Positions 32,136 through 43,637 of a stretch of DNA of 64,000 nucleotides are shown one piece after another. Origin of the DNA: Aulostomus chinensis (Eukaryota; Chordata; Actinopteri; Syngnathiformes; Aulostomidae); assembly GCA_037954235.1 (NCBI GenBank), contig JBBMOA010000004.1, forward strand, positions 29,530,420 through 29,594,419, written 5' to 3'. Each line of letters opens with the position of its first letter. Position 1 is the first letter of the stretch. The notes under the pieces are model-generated. The model did no database searches. It was not told the origin of the DNA and saw nothing but the letters and a program-made list of their open reading frames with translations. The translations under genes and the position numbers were made by a program.

Positions 32136-35084
32136 GTGTTGTCACCCACCCAGCCTATAGAAACTGTGTCTGCCCCGAGGCTTTATAAGCCTGCACCCAA
32201 ATCTGGAGGAGTAACTTATAGCAACTTAGTTAAAATTAAAACCACTGCTCCAGCAAACCAACCCAGTAAAACTATTAAATGTGGTTTGCTTAATATTCGA
32301 TCTCTTGCATCCAAGTCTCTCCTAGTGAACGATTTAATTACTAATTATCAGATTGGTGTATTAGCACTCACTGAAACCTGGGTGCAGCAAGATGAGTATG
32401 TTAGTTTAAATGAATCTTCCCCTCCTGGTTACATTAACTACCATGTACCTCGCATCACTGGCAGAGGAGGAGGAGTAGCTGCAATCTATCAGTCAAATTT
32501 GGTGCTTAACCCTCGACCTAACAGTTCATTTAACTCATTTGAGAGCCTTATTGTCAGCTTTTGCCACCCAGACTGGAAAGCAGAGAAACCACTCTTACTT
32601 GCTGTGGTGTACCGTCCTCCTGCACCTTATTCTGAGTTCTTAGAAGAATTCCCTGACTTTCTGTCTAACTTGGCATTGAACTCAGACAAAGTAATTCTAG
32701 TGGGTGACTTTAACATCCATGTGGACGTCAATGATGATTCTCTGGCCACTAGGTTTAAGTCGCTTCTTGACTCTGTTGGCTTCTGTCAGAGGGGAAACAA
32801 ACCCACTCACACTTTTAATCACATCCTTGATTTAGTACTCACTTATGGAATAGAAGCTGACCGCATCACAGTTCTTCCTCAGAACCCCGTCTTGTCTGAT
32901 CACTCCTTAATTACATTTGAATTTACTTTAACAAATTATATCCTACCTGGGAAAAAGTCCCGCTTCAGTAGATGTCTATCTGACACTGCTGCTTCTAGAT
33001 TTAAGGAGCTTATTCCAGCAGAGCTTGCTGCCACATCTTGTAATAATATATTGGGCAGTTATGCTGATTTCACCCCCTCGCAGGTAGACTATCTTGTGGA
33101 CAGCACTGCAGCAGCACTCCTTGGGACACTTGATGCCGTAGCTCCCCTGAAGAAGAAGGTTATCAACCAGAAAAGAATAGTTCCCTGGTACAGCCCAGAG
33201 CTGCGTGCCTTAAAACAGAAGACCAGACAACTGGAAAGGAAGACACATTCCAGCCAGCACGAGGAAGTCCACCAAGCCTGGAAGGAGAGTTTATTAATAT
33301 ATAAAAAAGAACTCCGTAATGCCAGAAGCGCTTACTACTCGTCCCTGATAGAAAAGAATAAGAACAACCCCGGGTTCCTCTTCAGCACCGTGGGCAGGCT
33401 CACCAAGAACCATAGTGCTGTTGAGCCATGCATCCCCCCAACTCTCAGCAGTAACGACTTCCTTTCTTTCTTTACTGAAAAGATTGTGAATATTAGAACG
33501 AAGATTGCCAGTAATGGAGGACAGACTACAGTCCCCATAGAAGCACCTCCCAGACTTGGTGCATACTTGGACAGCTTCGCCCCCATTGACCTGTCAGAAT
33601 TAACTTCTGCAGTCGGTTCCTCCAAGTCAGCCACTTGTCTGCTGGATCCCATCCCGACAAGCCTCCTTAAGGATGCCTTCCCTCTAGTCAACACTTCTAT
33701 ATTAAATCAAATTAATCTTTCCTTAGTCACAGGTTATGTGCCACAGGCCTTTAAGGTGGCTGTCATCAACCCTTTACTTAAAAAACCTTCTCTTGACCCA
33801 GATGTGTTAGCCAACTATAGGCCAATATCCAACCTCCCCTACATCTCCAAGATCCTTGAGAAGGTTGTCCTGGAGCAGTTACATGAACATCTGCACAGCA
33901 ACGAGCTGTTTGAAGCCTTCCAGTCTGGATTCAGGGAACACCATAGCACTGAAACAGCACTGGTCAGAGTCTCGAATGATCTTCTTATAGCTTCAGACAG
34001 AGGTCTTGTCTCTGTGCTTGTCCTTTTGGACCTCAGTGCTGCATTTGACACCATCGACCACAGCATCCTGCTACAGAGACTAGACCATGACATTGGGATT
34101 AAAGGAACTGCCCTAAAATGGTTTAAGTCCTACTTATATGACAGGTTTCAGTTTGTTAATGTTAATAATGACCATTCGGAGTATAGCAGAGTTACATATG
34201 GTGTACCACAGGGTTCAGTTTTAGGACCGATTCTCTTCACTCTTTACATGCTCCCATTAGGTGACATAATCCGGAAGCACTCGATCAACTTCCACTGTTA
34301 TGCAGATGACACACAACTTTACTTGTCGATGGAGCCAGACGACACAAGCCAGTTTACTCATCTGCAAGACTGCCTGAAAGACATTAAATCCTGGATGTCT
34401 TCGAACTTCTTAATGCTCAATTCAGATAAAACTGAGGTAATCATTTTTGGACCTAAACACCACAGGGACACACTCTTGAATCGGATCTCTACTCTAGATG
34501 GCATCACCCTAACTTCGAGTACAACTGCAAGGAACCTTGGGGTCATTTTTGACCAGGACCTTTCCTTCAGCTCCCACATAAAGCATGTGACTAGGACCGC
34601 CTTCTTCCATCTTCGAAGTATCGCTAAGATTAGGAATATCCTTTCCCAGAGTGATGCTGAAAAACTGGTGCATGCATTTATCACTTCTCGGCTGGACTAC
34701 TGCAACTCTCTCTTGTCAGGATGTCCTAAATACTCTCTAAAGAGTCTCCAGCTGGTCCAGAACGCTGCAGCGAGGGTTTTGACGGGAGTTAAGAAGAGAG
34801 AACACATCTCTCCCACTTTAGCTTCTCTCCACTGGCTTCCTGTAGGATCTAGAATCGACTTCAAAGTCCTTCTGCTGACTTATAAGGCTCTCAATGATAA
34901 AGCTCCATCCTATTTGAAAGAGCTCATTAGTCCCTACTGTCCGACCAGAGCACTCCGCTCCCAGAATGCAGGTCTTTTAGTGACTCCCAGTATCAATACA
35001 AACAGACTGGGAGGTAGAGCTTTTAGTTACCGGGCTCCTTTACTGTGGAACCAGCTCTCTCCATGGGTCAGAGAGGACGTTTAA
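32136..35084 (+). CDS. L2 LINE ORF2 polyprotein: endonuclease and reverse transcriptase
   Basis: A 982-residue frame. Residues about 45-265 form an exonuclease/endonuclease/phosphatase fold: LLNIRSL, LTETW, VYRPP, GDFNIH at 190-195 and SDHS at 254-257 carry the catalytic residues. Reverse transcriptase follows: NYRPISNLPYISKILEKV, FQSGFREHHSTETAL, LLDLSAAFDTIDHS with catalytic D632, GVPQGSVLGP and YADD at 722-725 with both aspartates. The enzyme nicks target DNA and primes reverse transcription there. The frame ends at REDV, but the conserved C-terminal FKSRLKTFLYDRAFS continues in another frame from 35080 to a TAG at 35125-35127, so a one-step frameshift has cut the last 16 or so residues. 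All catalytic motifs are intact. Confidence 0.9.
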   Translation: MLSPTQPIETVSAPRLYKPAPKSGGVTYSNLVKIKTTAPANQPSKTIKCGLLNIRSLASKSLLVNDLITNYQIGVLALTETWVQQDEYVSLNESSPPGYINYHVPRITGRGGGVAAIYQSNLVLNPRPNSSFNSFESLIVSFCHPDWKAEKPLLLAVVYRPPAPYSEFLEEFPDFLSNLALNSDKVILVGDFNIHVDVNDDSLATRFKSLLDSVGFCQRGNKPTHTFNHILDLVLTYGIEADRITVLPQNPVLSDHSLITFEFTLTNYILPGKKSRFSRCLSDTAASRFKELIPAELAATSCNNILGSYADFTPSQVDYLVDSTAAALLGTLDAVAPLKKKVINQKRIVPWYSPELRALKQKTRQLERKTHSSQHEEVHQAWKESLLIYKKELRNARSAYYSSLIEKNKNNPGFLFSTVGRLTKNHSAVEPCIPPTLSSNDFLSFFTEKIVNIRTKIASNGGQTTVPIEAPPRLGAYLDSFAPIDLSELTSAVGSSKSATCLLDPIPTSLLKDAFPLVNTSILNQINLSLVTGYVPQAFKVAVINPLLKKPSLDPDVLANYRPISNLPYISKILEKVVLEQLHEHLHSNELFEAFQSGFREHHSTETALVRVSNDLLIASDRGLVSVLVLLDLSAAFDTIDHSILLQRLDHDIGIKGTALKWFKSYLYDRFQFVNVNNDHSEYSRVTYGVPQGSVLGPILFTLYMLPLGDIIRKHSINFHCYADDTQLYLSMEPDDTSQFTHLQDCLKDIKSWMSSNFLMLNSDKTEVIIFGPKHHRDTLLNRISTLDGITLTSSTTARNLGVIFDQDLSFSSHIKHVTRTAFFHLRSIAKIRNILSQSDAEKLVHAFITSRLDYCNSLLSGCPKYSLKSLQLVQNAAARVLTGVKKREHISPTLASLHWLPVGSRIDFKVLLLTYKALNDKAPSYLKELISPYCPTRALRSQNAGLLVTPSINTNRLGGRAFSYRAPLLWNQLSPWVREDV

Positions 35085-35799
35085 GTCCAGGCTTAAGACC
35101 TTCCTCTATGACAGAGCCTTCAGTTAGGACTGGTTCAGGTAGCTCTGAACCATTGATAGCTATGCTGCTATAGGCTTAGACTGCTGGGGGACACATCAGG
35201 TTACATTGAGCCCTTCCCTCCTCTCCTCTCCTCTCCCCCTCTCTCCTCCTCTCCTCCCTGCACATTTTACTTGTTGCACTTTGTAGTTTGGCCTTGGTGT
35301 CTCGCAGTCTCTCTGTGTTTCCACAGATCCACCGGAGCCCCAACCGCCGCCTGCATCGCCCCCCCCCCCCCTTATTCCCTACTGTTACACCGGCCTGCGC
35401 TCCCCTTCCATGAACAAGTCTGCCATCCAGTCCCCCATCAAGCTGGCTTGCTCTCCCTGCCTCCCCTACCAGAAGCTTCCTTCTTCAGCTGTTATTAACA
35501 TTTCCGTGTTTCCCACATTTTGTATTGTAAACTGTTTTCTTGTCCGTAACAACATCTACTGCACGTCTGTCCGTCCTGGGTGAGGGATCCCTCCTCTGTT
35601 GCTCACCCTGAGGTTTCTCAGATTTTTCCCTGTTAAAAGGGTTTTCTATGGAGTTTTTCCTCAGTCGATGTGAGGGTCTAAGGGCAGAGGATGTTGTTAT
35701 GATGCCATGTGAAGCCCTTTGAGACAAACTGTTTGTGAAAACGGGCTATACAAATAAAATTGCCTTGCCTTGCCAATTGCCTTGCCTTTCCCCCCAAGG

Positions 35800-36060
35800 T
35801 CACAGGAAGTGACGACAGCACCGCTAGAAGCAGCCGGGAAAGAAATGGTAACAGGACTCAATTTGTACAGCTCCTTTCTACCTCAGCAGCACTCAAGGAG
35901 CTGAACAATGTCTTCTCATTCACACACACTCACACACTCATGGTGAAGGCTGCCATGCAAGGAGCCAACCTACACATCAAGAGCAATTAGGGGTCACGGG
36001 GGGAAATGAGGATCAAACCAGCCACCCTTTGGCTGCCAGACAGCCATGCTACTCCTGAGT
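35800..36060. repeat. Dispersed fish repeat fragment
   Basis: AGCACTCAAGGAGCTGAAC, CACACTCATGGTGAAGGCTG, CCATGCAAGGAGCCAACCT and a tRNA-like end GAGGATCAAACCAGCCACCC make up a pattern seen widely in fish genomes. No second copy occurs in the window, so the family assignment is from general knowledge. Confidence 0.5.
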
Positions 36061-38191
36061 CATGTGACCTGGATAAGATGGTGAACTACAGCTGATCGCC
36101 ACGCTAGCAAACCCCCTTTTGTTTGGTTTGGTTGTTGTTTAGTGACTGTGGATGAATACACAGGAGAAGTTGTACATAAATTTGTGTTCCCTGTTCACTT
36201 GAATATATGCAGGAGTATGAGGTGGAAATAATACTTGGAGGAGAATGAGAGTTAAGTCTCAGTGCTATGACCTGTGCTGACACTTCAACATGTCAGCCCA
36301 CATGACAAAGACGGCAGTCATCTGGGAAAGCAAGTACACCACACATACACAAAGAAACCCAACAGGAAACAAATATCTCCGGATGCAATGTAGGAGCAAG
36401 TAGCCCTGTTCCAAGATGGCTGCCCTGTAGGCACGCTGCTGTAGCGAGCCTGAGCAGTCAATGCAGTATGAATAGATGTCTATGGATGGAATACACTGCA
36501 AGAGCAGGTTAGCAAACATTTAATGAATGTCAACAATCAGAAAGGCAGTTACAATGACATCATCAATACAAAACCTTGAGTTACAAAAGTGAGGTGAATA
36601 ATTTCAACAGTCAATCCCAAATTTAGGCCTGAAATTGGAAAATAATATTAGCTGGCTAGCTAACATGAGCGAGTTAATGTTAGCAAGCTGGCAATATTTA
36701 GCACCATCAAATAGTTCAAACAAGGTCAACAGCTGTTATAGTGATGGTCACATGATTTAAAAGATTAAAAACAACTCTCTGTATCAATGTGAGATAGAGT
36801 TACATAAATGAACAGAACACTACTCACTGACTGAAAATTGAAAGAGCACCAGACTTTGGTCCAGAGCTTGGTTCTAACGTGACTTGACAGCACTTTTTAG
36901 GGCCTGAGCCAGAAGGAACTTCTAGCAAAGACTCCATTATTTTTTCCACTTTTTTTTCTTCTTGCAATCAACACTGCCCAGAATTGATTTTCAGTTCAGT
37001 CAGACGGTGCAGACACACTTGACACCCTGAGAGGTGAGCAGGTTTTGGACCAAGTTGAAACTTGTCAAGTATTTGAGACAGAAAATGACAGAAAGCTGTG
37101 GCTGTGTTCTGGTTCTGCGTGTTTCAGATTTATTGCCCTCCCAGTAATGTCTTATTTCCAGCTCTGCTCTCCCTCAACTACTGTTTAGTGTCATATTTAT
37201 TTTGCTGACTACTTCATTGACATGTGGTCAAAATGTCTTGTGTTTCTTTAAATTAACTGAGTGCTGCTCAGTAAAGTTGACATGACTTGAGATTCTATTC
37301 CTGCTTGGTCCATTTCAACATTCTTATCCTTCCTAGCATTGGAGATAAAGTATCAGTCAGGGCTGTACTTGATTAGTACTGCATATAGTACACATCAGTC
37401 ACTGCCATTACACAGTGGAATGGAAGTTGAAATACTGTTTACCAGCAAGCTGAAAACTGTTGTGGTATTTGACAATTCTATTGTTTCTGAATGAAAATCC
37501 TGTGAAGGAGAATCACTGAGACATCCTAAAAATGGCTGAGGTCTGCTGAGCTGCAGCAGGTCTGAGCTGCTTTTGATGCCCAGATGATGAGGAGGCAGTG
37601 AATGTTGGGTTTGGTGGAGCTGAAGAAATGCTGCAGTTGTTGAGAGTTCTGCTGGTGTCCAGGACTTCCTCTCCAGGTCTCAGCTTCTCCCTGCAGTTCC
37701 CACAAACACCACAACAGTCCTGGAACCCCTGCAGATGGTGGACGACCATGATGACCCCGATGCACCATCAGGGCATCAAAAACCAGTCCTGATGATCAAA
37801 AAGGTCCCTCCACTCATCCAGGGTCAACTCTAGAAGAAACTTCTGTAACAGATGAGCAAACACACTCAACTAGAAATCATGATTTAAACACAATGTTGAT
37901 TTTTTACAAATTCCTTCAATGTTTTAAAAACCATCAAATTGGACAGAAGCCCAGATGGCCCAAACCTGTTTCCTGTCTCCTGCCATTGTGGAGGGCCTTT
38001 GTTCTGTCCTGCTGCTGTCCAGTTGTCTCTACTGAGCTCCTCTGCTGGTTCCACCTTGAAGAGGGTCTGAGCTAAAATTGAACCTTGAGGAACTTCAACC
38101 TTTGATCTAAGAGTTTTGTGTTTGATCTTAGAATTCTTTCTTTGATCTCACCTGAGACAAAGACATGGAAGCTCAATCTGCTGTTGAGGAG
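36061..38191. other. Long spacer, nothing recognised
   Basis: Moderately AT-rich. Minus-strand open frames at 36265-36519 and 37513-37768 lack motifs, overlap each other in different frames and show no copy elsewhere in the window. No RNA gene was found. Confidence 0.45.
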
Positions 38192-38263
38192 GACGTGATC
38201 GTATAGTGGTTAGTACTCTGTGTTGTGGCCGCAGCAACCCTGGTTCGTATCCGGGTCACGGCT
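38192..38263 (+). tRNA. tRNA-His(GTG), possibly decayed
   Basis: A 72-nt fold with D arm ATCGTATAGTGGTTAGTAC, anticodon loop TTGTGGC (GTG) and T arm GGTTCGTATCC. The acceptor strands GACGTGA and TCACGGC have one mismatch (A2-G71). T58 in the T loop replaces the near-invariant A58, which weakens the B box. Overall length and arms are right, so it is a recent relic or a weak gene. Confidence 0.8.
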
Positions 38264-39515
38264 GCATGAGACAAATTTCTTGTGTGTACTGATGGACACA
38301 AACCAAGCAGAAATTTCCCACAATGCAACAGGGCGGTGTTTGGTCATTGTTGAGCAGGTGTCAGTCTGACAACGATGTGATATTGTTTTGTTGTCACTTG
38401 ACCAGACCCAAAAGTAGGCTCCAGGTATCAGTTTCTTCTCAATGCTAATGTCTGCTAGCTTAGTCTGCTACTTTGATGGCTCTGACTACAAAAAGGTCCA
38501 GACCCCTGGATATGGTGGTTCCTCCCTAAACGTAGATTCTGTCAGCTCATGTTTTGAAATCAACTCATCATGAACACAAGTAGATTTCAATGGACTGCAA
38601 ATGTGTCTCATTTAATGGTAAACATGTCAAATATAAATTCCATCACCTGAGGAGGTCTGCTGCTGGAATTAAGCTCCAGATATTCACAAGATATTTTATA
38701 TCTTAAAATAAAGCATTTTTATATTTGATTTATTATTCATTAGCCTGCTTCATGTCGTGTGATTTTATGTGTCCTATATTAAATAGAACTTTGTAAACGA
38801 TCGTCCCTGAGGATGTTGAATGATGTCAAAAAAGTGTTCTCTCAGCTCTCCTTTCCTCTAAATAGAGGAGTCTCTGCTGAGGTCGTTCCCTGTCAGAGTC
38901 CTGACGTCTATTCAGATGCACCGAGAGACTCAGGCAAACAGAAGACAAGGGCAAGTGAAGTAACCTGAAAATGAGAGGGAAGGTTCGACATCAAACTAAA
39001 ACAGGAAGAACAGGACACAAATGGGATATCAAAATAAGAGAGACCATGAGACATGACCCCGCCTCCCTGCTTGCCAAACATGTGTCAAGTGTTTTCTAGC
39101 TCAGTGACATTTCTGTAACTCATGGAGCAGCCTAGTGTCCTGTGAGCCATTTGTGAAACCTCTGGAGAAGTCAATCATTTGTAAATAATTGTTGATCGTA
39201 CTTTTGGTTTTCAGTGGCAGCAGTAGGAGGGAGAAGCTTTGTTATTTTCCTGTCCTTTTTCTCCTGTTTTTGGATGAGGAGTTCGTTTTTTCTTGCAGGA
39301 CAGGTAGGGATCTTGGTTAGTTTGGTTTGTTGTGTTGGCACTGCTCACCTCTGAAGCTACATAAACTGCTACTTTGTCTTTTGACCGTGAAGTTGGCTGG
39401 TTTTCTTGAGAGTGGAAGGCGAGGGAGCTCTCTCTCTATCTTGTGTGGCCATGGTCCCCCCAGACCAGGACCAGGACAAAAAATAAAAGATAGACTCTGA
39501 GACATGACCCCCCAG
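38264..39515. other. Spacer, nothing recognised
   Basis: AT-rich in the first half. No repeat, RNA or protein signal could be supported. Overlapping minus-strand open frames at 39317-39611 run partly into the L1 fragment. Confidence 0.4.
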
Positions 39516-39995
39516 TTCCTGCTGCTTCCAGCTCTTTATATTGAGCACCTCGTACAGTGGTTGATAGAGACCACAAATATTAAGGGTGTCCACATAAATG
39601 GAGAAGAACACAAGGTGGCGCTGGATGCTGATGATGTTTTAACATATTGAAGTGAGCCCCCTAACACAGGACCTGCATTAATAAAACTCTTTGAAACACT
39701 GGGAAGCTCTGCTGGATATTAATTCTCCATTCTAAAACACAGGTTCTGACCTTTAATCACTCACCTCCAGAACACATGGAGGAAAACCTCCACCTGGATT
39801 GGGGCCAGAACTCCTTGAAGATGATAGAAGAAGATGGAACTCCATTTCCTTTCTGAGTCTGAGTGACAGGATTGATAGAGTAAAAATAAATGTCCTACCA
39901 CAAGATCTCTTTCTAGTTCCAGGACCAACTGGAGAAATTGCCTTCAAAACCGTTTCTGAATTGAACAAAATGCTTTCCAGATTTATCTTATCTTA
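39516..39995 (+). mobile_element. L1-clade LINE reverse transcriptase fragment
   Basis: Translated pieces in different frames line up with the middle of an L1-type RT: LLLPALYIEHLVQWL, then KGVHINGEEHKVAL and DADDVLTY (an [F/Y]ADD site with Y changed to D), ALIKLFETLGSSAGY, and downstream RWNSISFLSLSDRIDRVKIN. Stops and frameshifts separate them. Only about 480 bp remain. It is joined directly to the L2-type fragment at about 40000. Confidence 0.75.
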
Positions 39996-41560
39996 TATTA
40001 TATACACAAATATTCACATGGACAACAATAATCTTACACTCACCAAAGATTTCACCTCCTGTCTGGATAGTTTTGGTTTACAACAACACATCAATTTCCC
40101 TACTCATTCTAAAGGTCATATTTTGGACTTGGTCTGTTGCTCCGGTGTCACTCCTCTCAACTGTTCTGCTGTCGATCTCCCCATCTCTGACCACATGCTT
40201 GTTTCATTCAACCTACAACTGACATTATCCAAAACCAAACAGTCACGTGTGATGTCCTTCCGTAACATCAAAAACATCAATCCAGCCGATCTCACAACAG
40301 CCATCGACAGCCTCCCCCCCATTACCTCCCCATACACCACTGACCAACTGGTCAATTTCTACAATGACAGTCTCCACACCCTCCTGAACTCACTTGCCCC
40401 CCTCAAAACCCGGACTGTCTCATTTCTCCACTCTGCCCCCTGGTTCTCCCCCCACCTCTGCCAGCTGAAGGCCATAACTCGCCAACTGGAGCGGCTCTCC
40501 AAGAAAACCGGACTCACCATTCACAAACAAATGCACCATGCCCATATTCTCCACTATAAAGATGCCCTCTCCTCAGCCAAATCACAATATTTTTCAGCCA
40601 AAATCACTGCTGGCGCTGGGAACACCAGGGCCCTGTTCTCAATTGTCAACAATTCACTCCGCCCCCCTGACTCCCTCCCCCCTCACTTCTACTCCACTGA
40701 CCACTGCAACTCCCTGATGTCATTCTTCAACAACAAAATCACCGACATCCACCAGCAACTTGCCCCTCTCTCATCCGGGTCAACACTATTTGCTCCCCGC
40801 CTTTCAGTGCTCCTGTCCTGCTTCCAACTCCCCTCTGCCACTGTTCTATCAAAAATCATCCGGACATCCAAGCCATCTACCTGCCAACTTGACCCCCTGC
40901 CTTCCTCCCTGGTCATAGCTTCCCTCCCCTCCCTGTTACCCCTGATAACAACCATTGTTCATTCCTCCCTCACCTCCGGTCATGTTCCTTCATCTCTCAA
41001 ATCTGCCGCTGTCACCCCTTTACTGAAAAAACCTGGTCTAGACCCCAACATTTTCAATAACCTCCGTCCCATTTCAAACTTGCCATTTCTCTCCAAAATC
41101 CTGGAAAAAGCAGTGACATCCCAGCTTCAGGCACACCTCTCCAACAATAACCAATATGAACAGTTTCAATCCGGATTCCGCCCCCACCATAGCACAGAAA
41201 CTGCACTCATCAAAATCACTAATGACCTTCTGATGGCAGCTGACACCGGACTATTATCCATCCTCATCCTCCTCGATCTGAGCGCGGCTTTCGACACCAT
41301 CTCCCACTCCATCCTCCTTGACCGACTCATCTCCATTGGACTTTCAGACACACCCCTAAAATGGTTTCAATCCTATCTCTCTGGCCGCACGCAGTTTATC
41401 CAGCTGAAGAACTTCACGTCCCATCACTCCCCCCTCTCCTCTGGTGTTCCCCAGGGCTCCGTCCTTGGCCCCATTCTATTCATCATCTACCTCCTCCCTC
41501 TTGGACGGATTTTCCGTAAACATAATATCCATTTCCATTGCCTCATGAAATGAACCCTAG
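39996..41560 (+). pseudogene. Truncated second L2-like LINE (endonuclease end plus RT)
   Basis: The frame begins in the middle of the endonuclease (a degraded GDFNIH reading TNIHMDN), has SDHMLV, and then RT motifs NLRPISNLPFLSKILEKA, FQSGFRPHHSTETAL, LLDLSAAFDTISHS and GVPQGSVLGPILF. It stops at FHCLMK just before the YADD catalytic site, so no active enzyme is possible. It is clearly diverged from the L2 at 32136-35084 and represents another subfamily. The open frame of 584 codons starting at 39799 fuses 60 or so L1-derived codons to this fragment by chance. Confidence 0.85.
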
Positions 41561-41739
41561 ATTTAAATCCTGGATTCAAAGCGAGTAACAACTTTCTATT
41601 CACTTGTGGAAAATGGAAATTTAAAAGATTTGAAAGCCTGAGAAGAGAATATCACTGAGAAAGTCTGACTTTTTAGAATCCTCTTAGGTGAGCAATTATT
41701 TTAGAACACGACATCAGAAATGAAACAGACTTTAATGAT

Positions 41740-42070
41740 CCAATGCTGAAAATATTTTTGGCTGCCCATCAAGAAACAAGTAAAACCTCATATCGTATGT
41801 TGTTTTCCGTTTGACCTGATTCTTGGTTGACAACTAACTGGCTCATTGGCTTTCTTGATGGAACAACAAAAGCAAAAGTTGAAGACTTTGAATATCCAGG
41901 CCTCTGGCGTGATTCTCAGCTGTCATTTAAATTTCACATGAACTCAGTGTCCAAGCAAATATCTGGTGGGCTAAAATGACTTTTGTCCTTCTGTTGACTT
42001 TTTCCACAAGAAGTCTGGAAAAGTATGATAACACAGTTCATGTTCCCAATACTGGACTACGCTGGTGGTT
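41740..42070 (+). mobile_element. LINE RT thumb-domain fragment
   Basis: FLDGTTKAKVEDFEYPGLW, RDSQLSFKFHMNSVSKQIS and FMFPILDYAG resemble the thumb region that follows the YADD box in CR1/L2-type enzymes. Stops interrupt it. It may be the remainder of the same insertion as 39996-41560 after an internal deletion that removed YADD, or an independent piece. Confidence 0.5.
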
Positions 42071-42904
42071 TCTATGGGAACACTGGTGACGGCCCCAGGC
42101 CTGGGTCCTATGCAGCGTTGTGTGTGCAGGGTCCTGTTGGTGGGTGTGTTTGTGTCTTTGCAGGTCTGGAGCAGCCTGGTCATTAGGGTGACTGGTAGCA
42201 CCAGGCCAGTGTTCCCAGTAAGGCCTGTTTAACCCCGCCTTCCCAGACATTTGTCTCCCAGACAGCCGGCGTGCGGTTGTTGTCCTTTTGTTTTTCCTTG
42301 TTTTCCACCAACAACATGCAGCACACATTGACATCACATCCACACACTCACCTCCACTGCTGACACTGACTTCCACACCTCACATGGTTGATTATTTACT
42401 TTAATAAATGCTGGTTTGCTGCTACCATGTTTTGCTGCACCTCTGAGCCGGTCCTAACACATTCAGACATCAATCTTTGTCCTCTCAATGTCTGATATAA
42501 TAGTCTTTGTAGATTTGTGCTCAGGTGTTTGGATCGAACCCATCATTATTTAATGTAGGAGTCCCAAAGACAACTCCATTGGTCAGTATTTATTTTCAAA
42601 TGTGTCTGCTTGATTTTCCCTTCATACTTGAAACAACTTTCAATTCCTTTCAGCTCACAATGCAACCTAGAGTGTAGAGATCATTTGTTTCTATATCTTC
42701 CTAGAATCAGCAAAGAAACTGGTCATCGCACATTCATATTTTCCTCAAGTCAATTTTATCATTTGGAAACCATCTTGAGGACATTTGGAGAAAGTTCAAT
42801 CATTCAGCTGCAGTTACAGTGACTTACAACACTGCAAAAAGAAAAAATCACCCCTCCACAAACACTCTTGTGCCCAAATTTTCTCCTCATGAGGCACCAA
42901 ATCA
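42071..42904. other. Spacer, nothing recognised
   Basis: 42820-42900 resembles 17600-17700. A tRNA-like word GGATCGAACCC at 42531 does not extend to a cloverleaf. Confidence 0.4.
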
Positions 42905-43130
42905 AGTCAAGTCATTTTTATTTGTATGGAACCAAATCACAACAAAAGTTCTCTCATTACTCTACTAGTAGAGCAGGTCCAGCACCAAACTCCTTCAATG
43001 AATCTACACCCAACAATTCTCCATCAGCAAGCACATCCTGCAACAGCGGTGATGAAAACCTTCCTTTTTAACAAACAGGAATGTCGAGCAGATTCAGGAT
43101 CAGTGGGGACGGCCTTCTGCTTTGACCAGT
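42905..43130 (-). mobile_element. LINE 3'-end fragment, minus orientation
   Basis: Reverse complement of about 14275-14490: TTTGTTGTGATTTGGTTCC, GCACTTGCTGATGGAGAATT-like and AACAGGAATGTCGAGCAGAT segments correspond. Same tail family as at 14040-14500. Confidence 0.65.
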
Positions 43131-43564
43131 TGTATTTAAAGCTCCATCAGATTGGAACAACCTTTCCTCCTCACTTCCTTTCTCATCTTCAAATCATCAA
43201 GCATTTTCAAACATCTACTCTTGTTTCTGATGCACCTCACCTTTTCTCTCCAGGATTCACTCTGTACTTGTTTGTTCTCTGTACTGTAAATATGTGGATA
43301 TTTGTGTATGAATATGCATTGTGTACTTGGTGCATGTATTTATTTAGATGGGTGTTTAAATGTTTGAGTATGGGTACACAGGCCCACTCCTATTTTGCAA
43401 TGGGTTCTCTGATCATACTTTGTATAATGCTGGGTGGTGGCTCTGGGGAACATTGTTGACAGCATTCACCACTGGAGCCTACTTTAATTGCCAGTCAGGA
43501 CAGGTGTTGTTCAGAATGGAAGAGGTGACAGCTTTGGCAGGACAAGTTGCTCCACATTCACTTT
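43131..43564. other. Spacer, nothing recognised
   Basis: No gene, RNA or repeat recognised. The open frame at 42926-43459 crosses a reversed LINE fragment and is not credible. Confidence 0.4.
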
Positions 43565-43637
43565 CAGCCAAGCCAGGAGTTGAACCTAGAATCTTCTGAG
43601 CTGAAGTCAGACGCGTTGTCCATTGCACCACCAGCCC
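43565..43637 (-). pseudogene. tRNA-Arg-derived relic with TCA anticodon
   Basis: On the minus strand GGGCTGGTGGTGCAATGGAC, then ACGCGTCTGACTTCAGCTC, then TCTAGGTTCAACTCCTGG. All three arms keep tRNA-Arg length; the anticodon stem TCTGA/TCAGA is perfect and the loop CTTCAGC gives TCA in place of ACG. The acceptor strands GGGCTGG and CTTGGCT have G3-G70 and T5-T68 mismatches and T-loop G57 is A. Likely a pseudogene, but the best preserved of the three Arg-derived copies. Confidence 0.65.

Larger units (their letters stand above)
30930..35790 (+). mobile_element. L2-clade LINE, nearly full length
   Basis: Two open frames in series, a 3' UTR with a CT-rich stretch, and a tail AAATAAAATTGCCTTGCC ending in short GCCTT repeats, as in fish L2 (Maui-like) elements. 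ORF1 has an esterase-like domain and ORF2 an apurinic-type endonuclease plus reverse transcriptase. The 5' boundary is uncertain: it lies between the tRNA-Gln relic and the ORF1 ATG. No clear target duplication was found. ORF lengths being nearly intact suggests a comparatively recent insertion. Confidence 0.85.

Noticed and set aside
42528..42545. GGATCGAACCC as the end of a minus-strand tRNA
   Set aside because: The upstream sequence gives no cloverleaf stems.
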